Origin: Ephydatia muelleri | Lineage: Eukaryota; Porifera; Demospongiae; Spongillida; Spongillidae | DNA: 64,000 nt | Direction: 5' to 3' | Assembly: GCA_013339895.1 (NCBI GenBank) | Contig: JABACO010000005.1 | Span: 5,308,013 to 5,372,012 of the forward strand | Shown: piece after piece, positions 22,002 to 34,421 of the stretch | Numbering within the stretch: the stretch's first letter is position 1 | Layout of the letters: each line of letters starts with the position of its first letter | Notes under the pieces: model-generated | The model's database searches: none | What the model saw: only the letters and a program-made list of their open reading frames with translations | Told to the model about the DNA's origin: nothing | Position numbers and translations under genes: made by a program

Positions 22002-25000
22002 CTGACCCAGTGCTTGAAACATTCCTTGTGGTAGTTCAGAAAGGCATAACGTATTTGCTTTCCTATAATAATTGGCATTTCGGCTAACTGTCTAGCAAAT
22101 TATAACGTACTTTGGTGCGAGTGAACACTGCACAATTTCTTCATAATGTGATGATGTATCATACTTGGTTGGATGGTAGCTCTTGTATAGCATCATGATC
22201 ACCACTGCTATTATGACCATAATCAAAGGCATGCCGACTCCAACACCAACTCCAACTCCTACTGCAATGTGAGCTGTGAAAGAGGGTGAACGAATAGCAT
22301 TTGCAACCAATATCTTATTTACAAAGTTAAAAGAAATTGTTCACTATTTGATTTAATCATTTCAACCACTAGTTGTGAACTATACAAATATACATTACAC
22401 AATGAGCAAGAAAATAGCATATTAATTAAGGGATATTGCCAATTCTATACAACAATCTGATTTGCAATGCCTTTCAAGGGCTAGATTCAAGGTTGGCACT
22501 ACATGTATTTTCATCCCAAGGATCATGACAGTTATCTCCTTGATTGATACATGTATAAATTGATCATACATTATTATTTCCATTGCAAACAAACTGCCTC
22601 TATGCATGCACTATTACTTACCTGGAGTCAGTGATGGATATGAAGGTTGTGTAGCATTGTTTGCTGCTTGGGGTGCAACACATTGTTCAATGAGGATTAA
22701 AAGGACTCACATTATAGCACAGCATGAATCATACAAATGCATTTAGAAATGTGCTGAACGCAAACAATGCAATAAACCATCAACAACAACAACAAAGCAG
22801 TTATGTATCTATAAACTTTCATAGTAATCCATCATCATACATGTAGTATGTGACATAGTGTTCTATGCAATTTGACTTGCAACAAGACAATATCGCAATT
22901 AACACGGTTATTTAGAGATGTGGTTATCAATAAAAGTAAGGCTCCTTGGCGATCAGCTGTATTAAAGGGATACTGACCTGGAAAAATAAGTGCCCCTCAT
23001 ATGAAAGATAATCTTACGCTTAGCATGGTTTTTTTTTTTTTTTTTTTTTTTGATGCTTCGTTACTGAGTTATTCGCTATGGAATAAGTGATTAGCATCCG
23101 CCCCTGTCATGTGACGCGTACGTCACTGATCCCCATTATTAAAAACCGCATTCTAGTTATAACGGAACTCGTCATGGGATTATTCTGCGTCGTTGCTGGT
23201 TGTTCCAACACTACTCGAAAACACGATCTTGGAGTTTCTTTCCACCGTTTCCCCTTTAGCAAAACACGCTTGCTGGATTGTGTAAGTGTATTCGTATGTT
23301 TAAAGCGTTCTATCTCTCTTCAAATAATTACATGTACATGTAGTGGCTTGAAACGCTTAGCGTGTCTCTGCCACTTCCACACAATGCTCGTGTGTGTAGC
23401 GCACACTTCCAACCGGCAGATTTTTGTGGGTTAAAAGGGCTTAGCAATACTAAGCCTAGACTAAAGGAAGATGCTGTGCCCTCTTTGCTCCTCAATCCTG
23501 ACCCTAACTTCGCTGTGAAGAGGAGGAAAATCGTTGCGGTTACGGCTGCAAATCCTGGTCTGCAGCTTTACATAATTCTTATTCCCATAATTGACGCTCT
23601 ATTTATGTAGTTCCTACTTTTTCTGAGTTGCCAAGTGATGAAAGCCAACTACCTGAGCACTTGAACGTAGGCTTACAAGGAGATACAAACGTGCAGCAGT
23701 GCAGCTACATGTACTCGGCAATAGGTGTGTGTACATGCAAATAAATAAAAGTTTACGGGCTTTTATGTTCAACACCCCATCCATGTAGAAAACACACAAG
23801 ACATAGGAATACAATGCAGTATGTACAATAAACATCATTTTAGTTCGTGTGTCATTTAATTTTTTTATGGAAGATTTGGCTGTGGATAACTGGGATGCAA
23901 GCACACAAACAAGCCGAAACACACAAGACATAGGAATACAATGCAGTATGTACAATAAACATCATTTTATTCAGTGTGTCATTTAATTTTTTATGGAACA
24001 TTTGGCTGTGGATAACTGGGATGCAAGCACACAAACAAGCCGAGTGAAATTTGGATCCTCTTTACAACATCTGCACTCTTCCGTAGTTGCTTGTGGAGTG
24101 CACTGGCTACACAAACACCACGATGTATTTACTAGGCGGTTTATAGCCGTTGGTAGCCCGCTGTCTTCTACATCGCTACTGCTACTGCTATCTGCTTCCT
24201 CCAAACTTAGGCCTACTACTCGCGTAGGTTCAAACATATACGGTCTCACAGCCATAACTATAATTAATAATGGGAGTCAATGACGTTGAAAATTCGCGTC
24301 ATGACGCGTTTGTTTACATTTTAAAAAACATTTTTATCTTCAGTACGGAACGCGCTTAAGACTTAATTTTTTTACAGTTAGCTGGTAACATAAGGTAGAT
24401 TATTTTAAGCAAATAAAAAAAATGTCAAAAAAAATCAGTGGCAACCTCCCTTTAATACTTTTCTCGTACGTGTACTTGAGACCCCCCCCCCCCCCCCCTG
24501 CAGTGTGCAAAAAGTATAGCATATTAACTCTAACCTGTCGTTGCATTCACTATAACCACTCCACTGGACCCTGCACAATTGATGGCAATCACCTTCACTG
24601 TGTAGGTGGTGTTTGGGAGCAGTCCTGGAATATTCTGCTCAACCATTCCATTGGAAGCAGTAACGATGTGTGTGCCATTAGGCTCTACTGTGATGTCATA
24701 ACTGGTGGGAGGGTCTCCATTTGCACCAGGAGTGCAGGACACAACAAGTCCATTTCCCATTGGATGCACAGTCACCAGAGGAAGACTTGGAGAGACTGGG
24801 AGATGACAACATATTAAGTTAGTGAAAGATAATCTTATTATAGAATTGCACTGTGAGACATACTGTACGAATGGATTTAAAATATAGCACACAGATCAAC
24901 AAAAGCCATTCAAGATTATATACTGATACAAGTGCACAATTCTTTTATACAGTCAGTGTATGTTCAAATATAAGTATCCTCTGGCTGATGCTGCAGAGAG

Positions 25001-26584
25001 GCAAATGATTAACCTAATAACACCATAAAGTGATAATTTTGAATTGCTATTTCTCACCTCTAAACCTAGAACGTGATTTGTTTGTTTTGTTTTTTTATTT
25101 GGGGGGGGGGGGGACTTATATGTAGCATGCATAAAACATAGAGTTCTTTCCCCAAGGCCTGAATATTTCATATTCACACTGACATATGTGCTGGTGGTCC
25201 AGCCTGATGAGTCCAGACCAATCAATTGATGTGGCATGTCAGTTAAATTAGTTGTGCATTTCAGGTACACTTCAGTTCTGCCTCAATAACTACAGCAGCT
25301 GTCCCTACCCCCATCACATCTTCCATGCCAGTATTAAAGTAGCTAATTAAACCTATAGTAATAAAAAGTCAATACAGGGATTCAAAATTCAAAGATGAAA
25401 TCACAACCAGTCTATAATAATGGAAGTGTATTCAAACAAGTTATACAATTATCTATCATCACGTGAGTTGTAGTGTTTGATATAAAGAATTGCCAGACAA
25501 CCACTGCACGGAACAGTAGATAAATAGTCAATGTGATTGCAAATTATTACTTATTAGAATTATTAGAGTACTACTGGGCTAATTACAAAACACTGAGATT
25601 TATATTTTAATCCTCAATGTATTTCTATTTAAGAGCATTGTGTTCACTTTTGGACCCTAGTACAATAAATTTATGGTGGCAAGCACTTTCAGTGAACAGA
25701 ATATTTGACTTCATACACACTGTACTTCAGCAAAGGGTATCCATGACGTGCAGCTTTCATTATCATACTAACTATAAGATAGTACATCCAGGTGTGCAAC
25801 ATAGCATAGTGTCAGGAAAAGGGTCAGCATTTCAATTCAATTATTCACCACTAAAATCTTGTCTCCTAACAGTACTTTAAGCGCATGCATAAAAATCATA
25901 AGAATATCCTGCCAGTTTGTCTAACTAGTACATGCATGATAAAACAGCAAAACATACAGCCACATAAAATGAGCCAGACCTTTACATGTATAAAAAGTTT
26001 TAAAAGCTTACTTAGTGTAATTGATATGATATGCTGGTATTGTAAGATTTCGTTGCTGTAGCAGGAGATATTTGTTCCATTCAGCTGAGGTGCAGCTACA
26101 ACAGACAGTACTGAGGTTGTACACGCCATGCCAGAGGGAGGGACCAAATTGGTTGCAACAAAAGGTCCACATGAGTCGTTTTTAGAGCCACAGTCAGTCC
26201 CAGGTGGCTGGCTTAGAATGATGTCATTGGATGGACAATATCCTGAAGTGACTACCCATCTAGTGACTGGTCCAGGAGTGGTGATGTTACAGCTGATTGT
26301 CAGTGTGGCATTTGGGCATGTTTGTGCTGATACTGAAATGAAAAGTGGCATGGGTACTAGTGATACGTCATGGATTATAAAACGGATCAACTTATTATCA
26401 ATTATAACACTCCTCCCAGATACATGTAGTATAAACAGACTTTACACACAGCTGGACATACAATCTGGTACATGCATTTATTATATGCACTGGAGCTAAC
26501 TTTTCATAAGTAAGCATTCCCCCACATGCAAGCATACCTCCATAGTAGGCCATGATGGTGTACAGTAGGAGAAGTATAGGTGAC
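22002..26584 (-). CDS. Single-pass receptor-like protein with FN3 domain
   Basis: Six exons with consistent phases. 26538-26584: hydrophobic tail of a signal peptide (SPILLLLYTIMAYYG). 26012-26332 (phase 1-1): cysteine-rich extracellular module, SAQTCPNATLTISCNITTPG to TNISCYSNE, Ig-like with several N-x-S/T sites. 24535-24795 (phase 1-1): FN3 domain, SPSLPLVTVHPMGNGLVVSC, with LLPNTTYTVKVIAIN near its end. 22622-22663: short linker NNATQPSYPSLTP. 22111-22273: glycine-valine stretch then transmembrane segment MPLIMVIIAVVIMMLY and tail with SSHYEEIV. 22002-22062: tail KANTLCLSELPQGMFQALGQ, ending in phase 0. The 5' end and any further tail exons were not found. The ligand is unknown. A tyrosine in HYEEIV could be a phosphorylation site (inference). 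A Kolobok-like element lies in the intron after the FN3 exon. Confidence 0.65.
23174..23724 (+). CDS. THAP zinc-finger protein, partial, within the Kolobok-like element
   Basis: Exon 1 (23174-23281) starts at ATG and reads MGLFCVVAGCSNTTRKHDLG, then VSFHRFPFSKTRLLD, ending at GTAAGT. Exon 2 (about 23343-23552) follows ATGTAG and reads WLETLSVSLPLPHNARVCSA, then HFQPADF and a basic stretch KRRK. A third block (about 23611-23724) reads FSELPSDESQLPEHLNVGLQ. The C2CH spacing (CVVAGC, then CSAH) and HRFP motif are those of a THAP DNA-binding domain. It would bind the transposon ends. Introns are about 60 bases. No catalytic region follows, so it is probably a truncated transposase that may act as a DNA-binding competitor (inference). 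Confidence 0.7.
23791..24043. repeat. 127-base tandem duplication
   Basis: Two copies, 23791-23917 and 23918-24043, start AACACACAAGACATAGGAAT and differ by a few bases. They duplicate the end of the minus-strand frame at 23983-24255. Confidence 0.9.
23983..24255 (-). CDS. Exon with cysteine-rich P2X7-C-terminus-like motif
   Basis: The frame reads MAVRPYMFEPTRVVGLSLEE, then an acidic serine run DSSSSSDVEDS, then TSWCLCSQCTPQATTEECRC and CKEDPNF. The W-C-C-C-C-CC arrangement resembles the cysteine-rich cytosolic domain of P2X7 receptors, which occurs in many transposon-linked proteins of early animals (memory). It is on the minus strand, converging on the THAP exons in the same element. The promoter and the rest of the protein were not found. 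Confidence 0.45.
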   Translation of the reverse strand: MAVRPYMFEPTRVVGLSLEEADSSSSSDVEDSGLPTAINRLVNTSWCLCSQCTPQATTEECRCCKEDPNFTRLVCVLASQLSTAKCSIKN

Positions 26585-27372
26585 CTGCAAGTATTAATAG
26601 ATATGATTAGAAGATATGATTTTATGGGTTTCATAAGTTATCTGAATATAATGTACTGTAAATGTCAGTCTACAGTTTGTAGTTTTGGGCAGGTGGTTTA
26701 TTAATTTGGGGTCATGATACGTTATTGTGCTTTACATTTGTAACAATAGGCATTCAGTATAAATGTTGCATGGAATGAAGAAATGGATAAGTAGCAAAAA
26801 AAATTCCTCTGTCAAACACTGCCTGAGCACGTCATCTGTACACTGTACGAATGTATGCTAATGGGGTGGGTTTGGCGTGAAAACTAGCACGTTGGCGTTA
26901 ATAAAAATTAAAACAAAAACATAAAAAATCCCATGTGCTGATACTGCATTCGGTGTTTAGTATTCTTGCTGATACGTTTTCTAATGATAGGCATTGCATG
27001 AGCGCCACACTTTGAAAGGCCAAAGCGCCTAGGAAAATGTACTGTAATAGAATCAGGCATTCGCACTAGACTACTGAAAATAAAATCAATGCGTGGAATA
27101 AGCGCAAGTCGACAGGGTGTTTATGGCTTGTGTATCCCATGATGGACACCTTCTGTCTGAGAAAGTCTCACAATCGTCGTGACTTATATATGTGCGTTCC
27201 TGGTTGGCTCTAATTTAAGTCAAACAAACGCAATTAGCTAAAAGAAGAGCATAGAATCACAAGACATACACAGCAGGGTGTGGTGTGCGCTCTACTCACG
27301 GGAAGTGCTCCAATCGACTGATGTCCAACATATCTGAGGTTCGTACTGAATGGATGGGGTGTGTCCGGTTCC
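26585..27372. other. Stretch without recognised genes
   Basis: AT-rich. It should contain the missing first exon of the minus-strand receptor gene, but no convincing start or signal-peptide exon was identified. Confidence 0.5.
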
Positions 27373-27681
27373 GTACACAACGAAATTTTTTTTCCGAATC
27401 AGGACCGTATACAATCCGCAACGAACTGTTTACAGACTTCTTACAGACATTTTTACACTCCCTGATACACCCCCGAATGGCAAAAGGTCCGATTTGGTCT
27501 GTAGGTTACAATCCGAATCAAACCGTATACGGACCTGACGCAGTCTGTACTACAGAGCGTAAACATGTTGTAAAGCCCTTATATGGATCCTGTTCTAAAT
27601 GTACGTGCTATGTTTATAAAATGTTTTCAAATTCGTTATACAATGCAGTACACATTATAACAAAACGTTGTCACTGTCCAG

Positions 27682-28838
27682 TCATGTAACCATTTGTTCT
27701 CTTTCAATGTTCTGAACAAATCCAGCATTGGCAGCTGGAACCACATCTGTGAACCATTGAAACTCGTCTAACAATGGCACTGCTGTCCACAGAAAATATT
27801 GTCCTTGACAAGTTGTAGAGTGGACAGTCAAAAAGATGTAATAGTGGCCGTCCATCTGGTAGTACCATGGGCTCAAAACCTTGTACAAGACATGAGGTGT
27901 GTCCAGTCTCGGACTTAATGGTGCTTAGGAGCTGTCCATATTTCAACTATTGGTTAGGAGACTAAAGATGAGATGTTATGTGATGGATATTAAATAGCAT
28001 ACCTCACAGAAAGGTGGTTGCACTTTTATGTAGTCCCCATGCAGTATGAACCAGTTCCAACACAACAGCTTTGAACTGCTGCACCTTGCCATCCAAAAGG
28101 CTGCTGAGGTGTAGATTCACATGAAATGGTGGATCCATGTGCAGAAGCTGCTCAATCGTTGATTCAACTCCAAGTTCAATTATGTTTACTGTCACAAACA
28201 GGAACTGGTCGCAAACACCTGATGGCTTTAAAACACACAGGATGTTAATGTGCATTGGGAATATATGTTAACCCCTACCATTCTTGCTGTTGCTGCAGTG
28301 TATATGGCCTTGTGGGCATTCAATTTCTTACTAGGAGTTGAATTAAGAAATCGCTGGACTTCGTTGGAATTTAGTAAAGGTCATGTAGACCTTTATCACA
28401 ACTGCAATAGATACACTGTTACATCACACAAGCATAAGTTAAATATGTACAAACCTTTCCATCTGGTCGTTGTAACAACTGCCTTCACAAAGTGGAGGTG
28501 CTCAATCGCAGAGAAATGAGCAGCAATGTCTCTGCTAGAAGCCTGCTTATATTCTGAATCCGCACATAAGAGTTGAAGGATTCAGGCCTAATAGGGAATT
28601 CGAAATTTTATACACTGAGGTGCTTTATGTGTACAACACCGAACCTCTCAGTACAGAAGCTAGATGATGGTCTGAAGTCTTGCATGCACTGAACTAGATG
28701 TAATATGTAGTGGACCTTTTGCTTTCGCAGCATCTCAGACATGAAGTCTCTAACAGAGTGAACAAAATCTGCACATATCTGGTTCCATGCTTCAGCCTTG
28801 GACAACTCGAAGAAATCACAGTATGCGATTTGAAAAAC
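27682..28838 (-). pseudogene. KDZ/Plavaka-like transposase, C-terminal part
   Basis: The exon at about 28640-28838 follows an ATATTCAG acceptor and reads SKAEAWNQICADFVHSVRDF, then KVHYILHLVQCMQDFRPSSS and FCTERF. The next block (about 28459-28590) reads ESFNSYVRIQN and, after a one-base shift, SSRDIAAHFSAIEHLHFVKA. The pattern H-LLHL...DFGP...F-TE-FESFN...RxxN...SRDIA is the C-terminal core of KDZ/Plavaka-type transposases as I remember them. Blocks at 28004-28255 (FHVNLHLSSLLDGKVQQFKA) and 27682-27946 (QYFLWTAVPLLDEFQWF) appear to continue it. The N-terminal half is missing, as expected for an internally deleted copy. Confidence 0.55.
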
Positions 28839-28944
28839 CTGAATATTAGAAGTCATTATAAAGTGATTAACATGTACGATAGCGTACCTTCACAAGAACT
28901 TGTAACTCTCCCTCTGAAAGGAATGGGTACAGGATAAATACAGC

Positions 28945-29083
28945 CATCCTAGCTGGGCGGGAGGGGTGCCCCGCACCCTCTCCGGGGCGGCTTCGCCTCC
29001 TGCTTCGCCTCACCGGCACGCTGCCATACACTCACCTGTGCCTCCCACCGCTACCAATTCCTGGATCCGCCACTGACTAGTAA
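28945..29083. mobile_element. hAT-type terminal fragment
   Basis: The stretch ends CTGGATCCGCCACTG, the complement of a common hAT terminus. The other end was not found within the window. It is GC-rich with short self-complementary pieces (GGGTGCCCCGCACCC). Confidence 0.4.
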
Positions 29084-29337
29084 CCCACCACTTCAGAGCA
29101 GCGATTCGCTTCGTGCTGGTTTTGCCCCGTTGATACATGGGAGAGACTTTCGACGAACAACTCTGGAACAACTAATGCTTGATAGATTCAAAATGGCGGT
29201 CTAGGTTACGCTTGCATAAGTCACAATAGAACTCTAAACGAAAAGAAAAAGACACACTGTATAATATCAATACATATATACCAAACAAAAATAAACAAAC
29301 CGCTACGGTTTGCAGGACTTTGGCCAGCCACAAACTC

Positions 29338-29394
29338 TAGTCTGGGGACCAGACCAAAACAAGAAATGTTTAGGGTCTGGAACTTCGCAATAGA
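29338..29394 (+). repeat. Left terminal inverted repeat of the helicase transposon
   Basis: 57 bases, identical to the complement of 34422-34478. The start TAGTCTGGGG abuts the 9-base duplication. Confidence 0.95.
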
Positions 29395-29481
29395 TCATTT
29401 GGTACAGGAGGAATGTTTTGCGGCATGTGCGGAATTCAATTCACGTAACCAATCGATCAATGAATTGCGTTATTATTGAGC

Positions 29482-32400
29482 ATGGCGTTGTGCAAGCTCT
29501 GCGGTAGGTTGCCGCCATCTGTGAAAGATACAAGACGGCTAGATGCATCAGCTACATCGCTGGACGTAAAGTTGGCTACGAGTGCTTGCGTGGATCCTAC
29601 ACCTTTCTGCGAAGGAACCGTGTGCAAAACTTGCTACTTTCAGCTCCACAGACTGATAAAACTCGAGCATCAGTACAGTAAATTGCGTGACGAGTTTGTG
29701 GCTAGAATGGTGGCCACAGTTCCAGCTATATCAGAACACCAGCTGCAGCATCCTTCACGACGTCCGCAGCGAAATCAAGTATGCCGCGTGCATCGGGTGT
29801 TCCATGGTAAATTTCTTCGCATCACTGTAGGTCGCTGGTCCATCCGCGAGAGAGGAGGACTTGACTCAGTCGGCTCCCTCTCCACCAACAACAGTACTAC
29901 TGTTCGCCAACCCCTATCTGTTGTTACGTGGTTTACTTGACCGTTTAGGTATCTTATGGTCGATCAACTATGAGGACATACGTGATTCCTCCCAGTAAAA
30001 AGCGAATCATTCGATCTCTCACCCGAGGGAACTTTTCAGCTACTGTGAAACATGTATTTAAGGTTTGAAAAAAAGAATTACCTCTGGACCATTACAACTT
30101 CAGTGAATGTCTGTTTTCAGGATCCGAATTTGCTTCCTCATTTAGTCAAAGGCATGGGTAAGGTTGTAGCTGAAGAAGTGAAAGCACTATGCTTCCACTC
30201 AGCACTTAACACAGCATCTTGTATTTCACTGAGCGTGAAGGACGTGATACACATTCTTGAAACTCAAGCACCTTGTCTTTCTACTATACTGAAGGCTTGT
30301 ATCACCAATGAGGAACATAATTATGCATTTGTTTCAGCAATGGGTGTTTTAATGAAGGGTCAATGGAACCATGCATGTATTATCCAAAGAATGGTATCCC
30401 TCATTCTCTACATGGGACATGCTAGCAAAAAAGTAAGTGTATGCAACTATTCTCAGTTCCTCACATAATAAACACCCCACCTTCATATACAGGTCTACAT
30501 TCGATTGCAAAGGTTGTGTGTCTGCTTATCGTATTGTCGAACGTTGTCACTTATCAATGAGCTTGGTGAGGATTTTGATAAAGAAGTACTTGAGTGGAAA
30601 GCAAGTATAGAAAAGACAATGCTATTTCAGGTTAACTTTGCATGCTGTTTCTGTTAGTCTAGGGTCCTGTGCAATTCCTAAATTTTTACCTATATCAACA
30701 ATAGGGAGTCCCTTTGACATACCATGCTTATGTTGATGTCGATGAAGGCAGCATCAGTACTTCTACTTCTGGTTCTGATGATGATGTTAGCTCAAAGCTA
30801 GGTACTGATATCGATGACGCATGTGCAGGAGGGACTGAGACAGACAATGATACAGAGAGTGGATCAGAGGAGGAAGGCTGCTGTAAAATAGATGAGCCTG
30901 ATGTACCTAATTCAGATCCTGATGATAATACTTTGGATCTTGGAACAGAGCAATGGACAGGATTCAAAATTGTTGGGGATAACATTGATCTAACAGTGAA
31001 GCCAAGATACATGAGGCAGGAAAGGCAAGCAACATCACTCCACTATTTCCATAGCTATGCAGTAAAGGACAGAATTGATTTTTCAACATTAAGTGGAACC
31101 CCAACTATTATTTATCCACTAACATTTGATGTTAAGAAGTTTCTACCATCTATTGAAGATAATAGTAATATTGAAAGTCACATGACTATCCTGTTTGCCA
31201 GAGCGTTAGTGACGAGCATGCCATATTTTAAAAATCACTTCAGTAGGGCAGTCATCAGGCACATTCCACATCAATACTCAGCTGAAATGGCAAGAAGAAA
31301 GTCCTGTGTTGTAAGTTCATGTACATACATCTATTATGTTAATTAATCCACATATATTAGGTTCCTTTGGGTGTCCTTCCACGTAATGAAAACCAGCTAA
31401 ACGAAATGATTTTGATCATGGAATCAATGCACAAGTATTGCCCCAATGTTCAGAACTCCTTTATGGAGGACGAAGATGATCCCACGTCTAAGCTAGATGT
31501 TGACTGCTATCACCACGTCCTTTTTGGTGGAGATCAACTGACTGTTGCTAGAGCAAGAGGTGCTCAGGGGCAAAGAGAGAACTCAAACTCAGGGGAAAAG
31601 AGACTGGAGGGACTTGTTCCGGTTGTAGAGGACTGGCACACTCAGATGAACTCCTTATTGTAAGTCTTCTACTGTTTGTTTATTTATGCACCAAACATAG
31701 TTATTTTAGTTATGTCTGAAGAGCTTACATAAAGCCTGGGAAAGACTGCCTCCTTACGTAACATATCATTGTATCTATCCTATTTGGGTTTATCAGCCCT
31801 AGCCATCATGACCCATTACACAACCATAGTCTGCAGGAGTGGTCAGTGTATGTACCTTCCCCCCTTCCCCTTTGTCTACAATGGCACTAGAATACCATTA
31901 CATAGGCATGTGCATTACTTTTATTCTCAACAATTGTTCCTTTGTAGTTGATATACAAAAGGCTGTATAAAGTAAGCTCTGGCAAAGAAGGAGGTACACT
32001 TTACCAGCTAAGAAACTTGATCAATAGAAGAAATGTTGTAGCTAACCCTAAAAAAGATTTCAACGCTTGTGAGGACTTTTTTCTTCTTGTTGTTAAATGC
32101 CATATCCTAGCCGCTGCAATGAGCCACTTTGGAATGAGTATGCTGAGTGATGATCCATCATGTGAACTGGTTCCTGACAATATAGTTCACTGTACAGAGG
32201 ATGAGAAGTGGTTAATACTAAGTAGCAACATAAAAGTGATCCTAGAAGCTATCAGGATCCAATTTCCTGCCCAGAAATACTCTGCTATGTTTGATGGGGT
32301 CAACATTTATGCATCTGAGGTACTTTCTTTGGGACTTTTTTTACATGGAGTACAAAGATGCAATACACGAAGGGGATGGAATGCGTGTTCTAAGGTGTTG

Positions 32401-32950
32401 TAAGTATTTGCTACCTCTGTTTAAAGCCAACAATCACAAGAACTACGCTATAGAAGCAGCAAATCTTTTGACACAGTATCATTACATTTTCCCCCCACGA
32501 CAAGCACAACAGCTGCTTTGGTCACGTTTCATTAATGCAACAGGTAAAGCCGGTCACAATATACCATGTGACCTCCACATGGAACACTTGAACAGGCTTT
32601 GTAAAAGTGCAATCAAAATGCTTGGTGTTAATAAGACAGAAAAAAGCATACAAAGAGTTGGCAAATGTCTTCGTATTTTAAAGGTTGTGGGTGAAAGATA
32701 TGACAGGGAGATGGATATAAGTGACACTACCGGTACCCACATAAAACCCTCCGACACATGTGACCGAGACAAAATACTGAAAGAACTCACTGAAAGGAGT
32801 AACATTTTCCTACTTGGGGCTAATAGACAACATGCTTCATTCAAATCTGTTCAGAAAGTTGTATATTCTACACTCAAAGAAGATGAGTTTCATGACTGGT
32901 TATCACAGTACTTTTTTCATTTTGTCTCCATATCTATGTTGAACCGTTAA
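29482..32950 (+). CDS. DUF6589-like protein, probable transposase
   Basis: About 950-1000 residues in roughly seven exons. Exon 1 from ATG 29482 reads MALCKLCGRLPPSVKDTRRL with a C-x2-C and a later CKTC, zinc-finger-like. An intron of 53 bases ends at CACTGTAG (29831); the next junction near 29940-30000 is unresolved and may hold a frameshift. Clear exons: 30121-30432 (DPNLLPHLVKGMGKVVAEEV), 30493-30630, 30705-31310 (acidic region then QWTGFKIVGDNIDLTVKPRY), 31361-31659 (FGGDQLTVARARGAQ, then RLEGLVPVVEDWHTQ) and 31948-32950. The GDQLTVARARGAQ and EDWHTQ motifs mark the DUF6589 core, where the aspartates suggest an RNase H-like site (inference). In the last exon the frame changes within a T run at about 32335-32342, consistent with a single extra T. 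The C-terminus has PPRQAQQLLWSRFINATGKA, then DLHMEHLNR. Confidence 0.75.
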
Positions 32951-32963
32951 AGTGTTTTCATTA

Positions 32964-34329
32964 TCAGCATACATAAGAATTACATTTTTGACACACACAC
33001 TGAAAACTACAAATGTCACAACAGACACATCCATTGCACTCAGAAGATACACCAGCACAATCAAAGTTCTTAAACAATATCTTTCTTCGACATACTGTTA
33101 CATTCTTGCAATAGTCTATCATGCATTGTGAAGTTGTTGTCAAACGAAGCTCTGAGTTCTTGTAATACAGGACAGCCTTGCATGGTAAACCATCCCTTCC
33201 TCCACGCCCTGTCTCCTGAATGTATGACTCGATATCAGATGAAACACCCCAATGTATTACTTCCCAAACACCTTCAGTATTAAGACCCATTCCAAGGCTA
33301 CAGTACAAATAAGGACTCGCAATATTTCACTATCATTACACATGGAGCTAATGATGGACTCCTTCACAGTTCCCTCTGTAACATTTGTGAACATGTCAAC
33401 AAGGCGATGTTTAGATACATCTGGGGATCCTCGAGGGAAAGTAAAGTCTTTTCCCAAACCATGTTTAAAAAATCTATAAAGCATTGTGCAATGCTCATAT
33501 GTTCGAGCAAATATAACTACTCTGGGAACAGTTCTACCATGGTCCTTCAATTTTTGAAGTAGTTCCTGAAAAGCATTAATCACTGTTGTTTTAACAGTAG
33601 CATGATACTTAATGTTTGGTTTATCAGGGGACACACTTATGACAACTGGATTAGTCATTCCCAGGTTCAAAATAATCAAGTTGCGGGATGCAACAGTTGC
33701 TGTGGCAGTAAGTGCAATTAGAGGAGTACCTTGAGGAATTAGACTTCGAAGTTCACCAATGCAAGAAAATTCCTTTCTGAACTGAGCACCCCTAAAAAAA
33801 AATCAATATTGAATTGCTAGCATAGAAATAAGCATAAAGCAGCTCACCATTTGATAACACAGTGAGCCTCATCAACAGCTACACACACCAATCTGTCTTG
33901 ATAAACTTTGGCAGTTAGTAAATCACGCCACAAAGGGCTACAAAGGATAGTTTCAGGTGTAAATACTACTATCTGGTAGGCTCCCTCTTTCACTCCTTCA
34001 CGAATATCCCTGCTATCTTGAACACTTCCTACGTAGGCAGCTCGAATTCCTCTGGAATTTAGTATCTCTACCTGATTCTTCATCAGAGCAAGCAAAGGCG
34101 AAACAACTAGTGTTATAGAGCCCTCAACGTTCCGCAGAGAGTCAAACACCATAGGAAGTATAGCGTAGCATACAGACTTTCCGGCGCCCGTTGGTAGCGA
34201 AACAAACACGTCCTTCCCCATTGCTACGCTCCTTACGGCTTCAGTCTGCTCTGGTCTGAGAGTGACTCCCAGTTTACTACAGCAACTCTCTAATACGCTA
34301 TCGAATCGTTCTGCTAAAGGTGTAGCCAT
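32964..34329 (-). CDS. RecQ-like DNA helicase of the transposon
   Basis: Two main exons. Exon A (33848-34329) starts MATPLAERFDSVLESCCSKL, with motif I LPTGAGKS, motif Ia LVVSPLLALMKNQV and motif II DEAH in VDEAHCVIKW. Exon B begins at 33791 after a TTTTTAG acceptor in the right phase (KW-GAQFRKEFSCIG), with motif III ALTATAT, then RVVIFARTYEHC and motif VI QETGRGGRDG. A cysteine cluster (MIDYCKN...CRR...CNGCVCCDIC) matches the RecQ zinc-binding subdomain. The frame shifts at about 33297, where the conserved GMG motif reads only if one G is added, so there is a one-base deletion or a base-call error. RecQ helicases unwind DNA 3' to 5' in the nucleus. Here it probably assists transposition or repair of the excision site (inference). 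Confidence 0.85.
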
Positions 34330-34421
34330 GTCAACGCGATTATTTAATTCTTGTGGTCCAATTAACGCATAACTGCAATTTGATTGGTAGCGCCAACATT
34401 CCGGCGCTGTGTACCAAAAGC

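Larger units (their letters stand above)
22966..24451 (+). mobile_element. Kolobok-like element, 1.5 kb
   Basis: Bounded by TTAA on both sides (22962-22965 and 24452-24455), with imperfect inverted ends: AGGGATACTGACCTGG on the left and CCACTG-CAACCTCCCT-type sequence on the right. TTAA duplications and a THAP-domain protein fit the Kolobok superfamily (family knowledge). It is much shorter than an autonomous copy would need to be: a THAP exon set is present, but no catalytic core was recognised. It sits in an intron of the receptor gene. Confidence 0.65.

Noticed and set aside
25617-25880. 87-residue plus-strand frame
   Set aside because: Lies in an intron of the receptor gene, with no splice support or recognisable domain.
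30728-31012. 94-residue minus-strand frame rich in serine
   Set aside because: Shadow of the acidic region of the DUF6589-like gene.
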